Under the pieces are notes generated by a model. That model was not told where the DNA came from, did no database searches, and was given only the letters and a program-made list of their open reading frames with translations. Made by a program: the position numbers and the translations under genes. Positions 62,227 through 64,000 of a DNA stretch of 64,000 nucleotides are shown here, piece after piece. This stretch comes from DASCOT01 sp965197275 (GTDB lineage: Bacteria > Acidobacteriota > UBA890 > WLXD01), in assembly GCA_965197275.1 (NCBI GenBank), contig CBDAMQ010000023.1, positions 124,001 to 188,000 of the forward strand. The letters run 5' to 3'. The number at the start of each line of letters is the position of its first letter. Position 1 is the stretch's first letter.

Positions 62227-63300
62227 ATGTCAGATCGAAATAGTAGTTTCGTGGGTGCCCTCGGTATCCTCTTTGCTCTTGGAATCTCGGTCGCGATCTC
62301 TGCCCCTTCTGAGCTCACGAATCTGACAAGAAACCCTGCCTATGATGCCGACCCGGTTTGGTCGCCGGACGGCACCAAGATCGCGTTCGTCTCGAATCGA
62401 GACGGAGGCATCAAGAACCGCGAGATCTACGTGATGAACGCGGACGGTACCGGGCAGATCAACGTCTCAAACAGTGAATTCGACGACTGGGCTCCAATCT
62501 GGTCCACCGATAGCACAAAGATCGGCTTCGAGTCCGATCGGCATGGCAGTACAACAGGCTGGAACTACGTGATGAACGCCGACGGCACCGAAGCCGACGT
62601 GCTCTCGAGAAGCACGTACATCAACTCGACCCCGGTCTGGTCACCGAGCGGTGAGATGATTGCGTTCGCAGGGAGCACGGGCCGGCTTGGCAATGGTGAC
62701 ATCTTCATCATGGATTCCGACGGTACCGAATATGTCGCGTGGTACGGCAAGTACCTGAACCTGACGGAGAATGGCCTCGGCAACCGCGACCCAGCCTGGT
62801 CACCCGATGGCATACAGATCAGCTTTATCAGCCAACGTGATGGAAACCGCGAAATCTATGTGATGGACGATGGCGGGGCGGAGCAGATCAATCTGACCAA
62901 TCGCCCGAGCGAAGAGGATCACTCCTCTTGGTCGCCGGATGGCACCAAGATTCTCTTTGACACCAGCTCGACCCTTGCCCAGAGCGATGTCGCAGTAATC
63001 GACGTTCAGAGCGGTGAGGTGACCAATCTGACCGACAGTAAGGCGGTTGATCGCAACCCGGTATGGTCGCCCGATGGGAGCATGATCGCGTTTGTCAGCG
63101 AGCGGGATGGCAACGCCGAAATTTATCTGATGCGCTCGGACGGCGGGGGGCAAACCAATCTGACTCGCAACGACAGTACTGATGACAGTCCAGTCTGGTC
63201 GCCGGACAGCTCGCGGCTCGCGTTTGTGAGCGAGCGCGATGAAAACGGCGAGATCTATGCTGTCAGCGTCAGCGCCACAGATTTGGGGGCTGAACGATAA
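62227..63300 (+). CDS. PD40/TolB-like beta-propeller protein, secreted
   Basis: 357 aa starting 27 bases after the SnoaL-like gene, so both may be co-transcribed. The signal peptide is short and ends A-I-S-A. At least six repeats carry W-S-P-D-G-(T/S)-x-I-(A/L)-F followed by E-I-Y-V-M or similar, and N-L-T at the start of most blades. This gives a TolB-like six-bladed propeller without a further domain. It probably binds proteins or peptides. Composition resembles the preceding gene rather than the window average. Confidence 0.85.
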   Translation: MSDRNSSFVGALGILFALGISVAISAPSELTNLTRNPAYDADPVWSPDGTKIAFVSNRDGGIKNREIYVMNADGTGQINVSNSEFDDWAPIWSTDSTKIGFESDRHGSTTGWNYVMNADGTEADVLSRSTYINSTPVWSPSGEMIAFAGSTGRLGNGDIFIMDSDGTEYVAWYGKYLNLTENGLGNRDPAWSPDGIQISFISQRDGNREIYVMDDGGAEQINLTNRPSEEDHSSWSPDGTKILFDTSSTLAQSDVAVIDVQSGEVTNLTDSKAVDRNPVWSPDGSMIAFVSERDGNAEIYLMRSDGGGQTNLTRNDSTDDSPVWSPDSSRLAFVSERDENGEIYAVSVSATDLGAER

Positions 63301-63315
63301 AGGCTACGTCGCGGT

Positions 63316-64000
63316 TTACGCTTCCGGAATCTGCCATAACGCTAGCGTGGAGTGGTCTTTGATCAGGATCCCCGCGTTCGTGAAGACCGGATGCGCCCAG
63401 GTCGGGCTGTCCGCAACACTGTAGTCGCGCAGAGGCGCGAACTCCTCCGCGTCCGGATCGATCAAGAAGAGCTGCGCCTCCTCCGTCAGCAATGCGATCA
63501 GGTCGCCGACAACCACCAGGGAGGCGTTCTGTCCGTCTCTACCGATACTCGTCCAGAGAGTTTCGCCAGTGGCCGGGTCCACCGCAAAGAACTGACCTTT
63601 TCGCCGGTGGGTCATTCCGAAGACACGATCGCCGACCATTACCGGTGAGCTCATGTAGAGCGAGAGTGCCGGGTTGCTCCAGATCTGCTGGGGTGTCCAA
63701 CTCTCTTCGTCTCGTACGAGCTCGATGGCGAACAGCGGATGGTACAGACCTGACAACAACAGTTGCTCGCCCGCTATGAGAGGTGTGACTACATTCTGAT
63801 CAAACTCGGTCTTGAAGGGGATGCGCCACAAGAGCTTGCCATCTTCCAGCGCCAACCCGACGATGTGTGCGTCGGTCTGCGTGATGACCTGGCGCTGTCC
63901 CTGAAGTGTGACAACGATCGGTGAGACATAGCTAGGACCGTCGCCTCTGAATCTCCAGATGACGCTGCCGTCTTGAGGATCCAACGCCATGAAGGCGCCG
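63316..64000 (-). CDS. PQQ-propeller repeat protein, C-terminal part
   Basis: The gene continues past the window edge. Visible residues (about 228) form propeller blades: V-I-W-R-F-R-G-D-G-P, I-V-G-L-A-L-E-D-G-K-L-L-W-R, F-F-A-V-D-P-A-T-G-E-T-L-W and L-F-L-I-D-P-D. These match the PQQ-like/BamB-type domain that often has no cofactor. No active-site residue can be judged without the rest. It is convergent with the PD40 gene, 15 bases apart. Confidence 0.8.
   Translation of the reverse strand, partial: GAFMALDPQDGSVIWRFRGDGPSYVSPIVVTLQGQRQVITQTDAHIVGLALEDGKLLWRIPFKTEFDQNVVTPLIAGEQLLLSGLYHPLFAIELVRDEESWTPQQIWSNPALSLYMSSPVMVGDRVFGMTHRRKGQFFAVDPATGETLWTSIGRDGQNASLVVVGDLIALLTEEAQLFLIDPDAEEFAPLRDYSVADSPTWAHPVFTNAGILIKDHSTLALWQIPEA

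Overview
The window is 64 kb of GC-rich bacterial chromosome with closely packed genes on both strands and strong GGAGG-type ribosome binding sites before many starts. No rRNA, tRNA or CRISPR array was recognised. The content points to an aerobic, heterotrophic, diderm bacterium that exports many redox enzymes and peptidases: PadR plus an ADOP-type permease (acidobacterial duplicated orphan permease), a tricorn-like S41 protease, S9 peptidases, PD40 propellers, PQQ dehydrogenases, c-type cytochromes, and Tat-exported M24, Rieske and FAD enzymes. The PadR/ADOP pair and tricorn protein favour Acidobacteriota or a similar lineage (Gemmatimonadota would also fit). This is inference, not a phylogeny.

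Layout. 1-8.3 kb: a dihaem cytochrome c facing a cluster with a tandemly duplicated two-gene module (N-terminal cytochrome c fused to a PHM-like copper monooxygenase fold, plus a lipoprotein), then a gluconate-dehydrogenase-like GMC pair and an SMP-30 lactonase. 8.3-16.8 kb: PadR and ADOP permease behind a perfect palindrome, a frameshifted serine hydrolase, an S9 peptidase, and a GntR / 7-TM protein / GntR operon. 17-22 kb: an operon with a third haem/PHM-like protein, a secreted beta-sandwich protein and a PQQ dehydrogenase. 22-30 kb: an aspartic protease divergent from an ArsR-type regulator, a CocE/NonD hydrolase, the first Tat-exported M24 and Rieske pair, and a complete IS481-family element. 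30-40 kb: a broken SLC13 transporter, a lipoprotein ureohydrolase, an SDR, an Ldh-family gene with an in-frame stop, a double cupin, a Tat-exported FAD oxidoreductase and a PLP dehydratase. 40-43.2 kb: an APC permease wrecked by IS3-type fragments. 43.2-48.5 kb: argG-argH, a Kal-like ammonia lyase and an ADP-forming acyl-CoA synthetase. 48.6-52 kb: a tricorn protease gene split by a 53-bp palindromic insertion. 52-64 kb: a metallophosphoesterase cut by IS3 debris, a second double cupin, the second Rieske and M24 pair, another S9 peptidase, a small tRNA-binding protein, a SnoaL-like protein, a PD40 propeller and the end of a PQQ-propeller gene.

The common theme is oxidation and hydrolysis of organic substrates outside the cytoplasm. 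Most enzymes carry Sec, lipoprotein or Tat signals, and electrons would pass to c-type cytochromes. Two systems stand out: the repeated cytochrome c/PHM-like monooxygenase plus lipoprotein module, and two copies of a Tat-exported Rieske oxygenase paired with a Tat-exported M24 hydrolase that has lost metal ligands.

Many genes are broken: two frameshifts, one nonsense codon, one mini-element insertion, two IS3 mosaics and two gene relics. The mosaics interleave IS and host sequence so finely that an assembly merge of two strain haplotypes must be excluded before they are read as biology.
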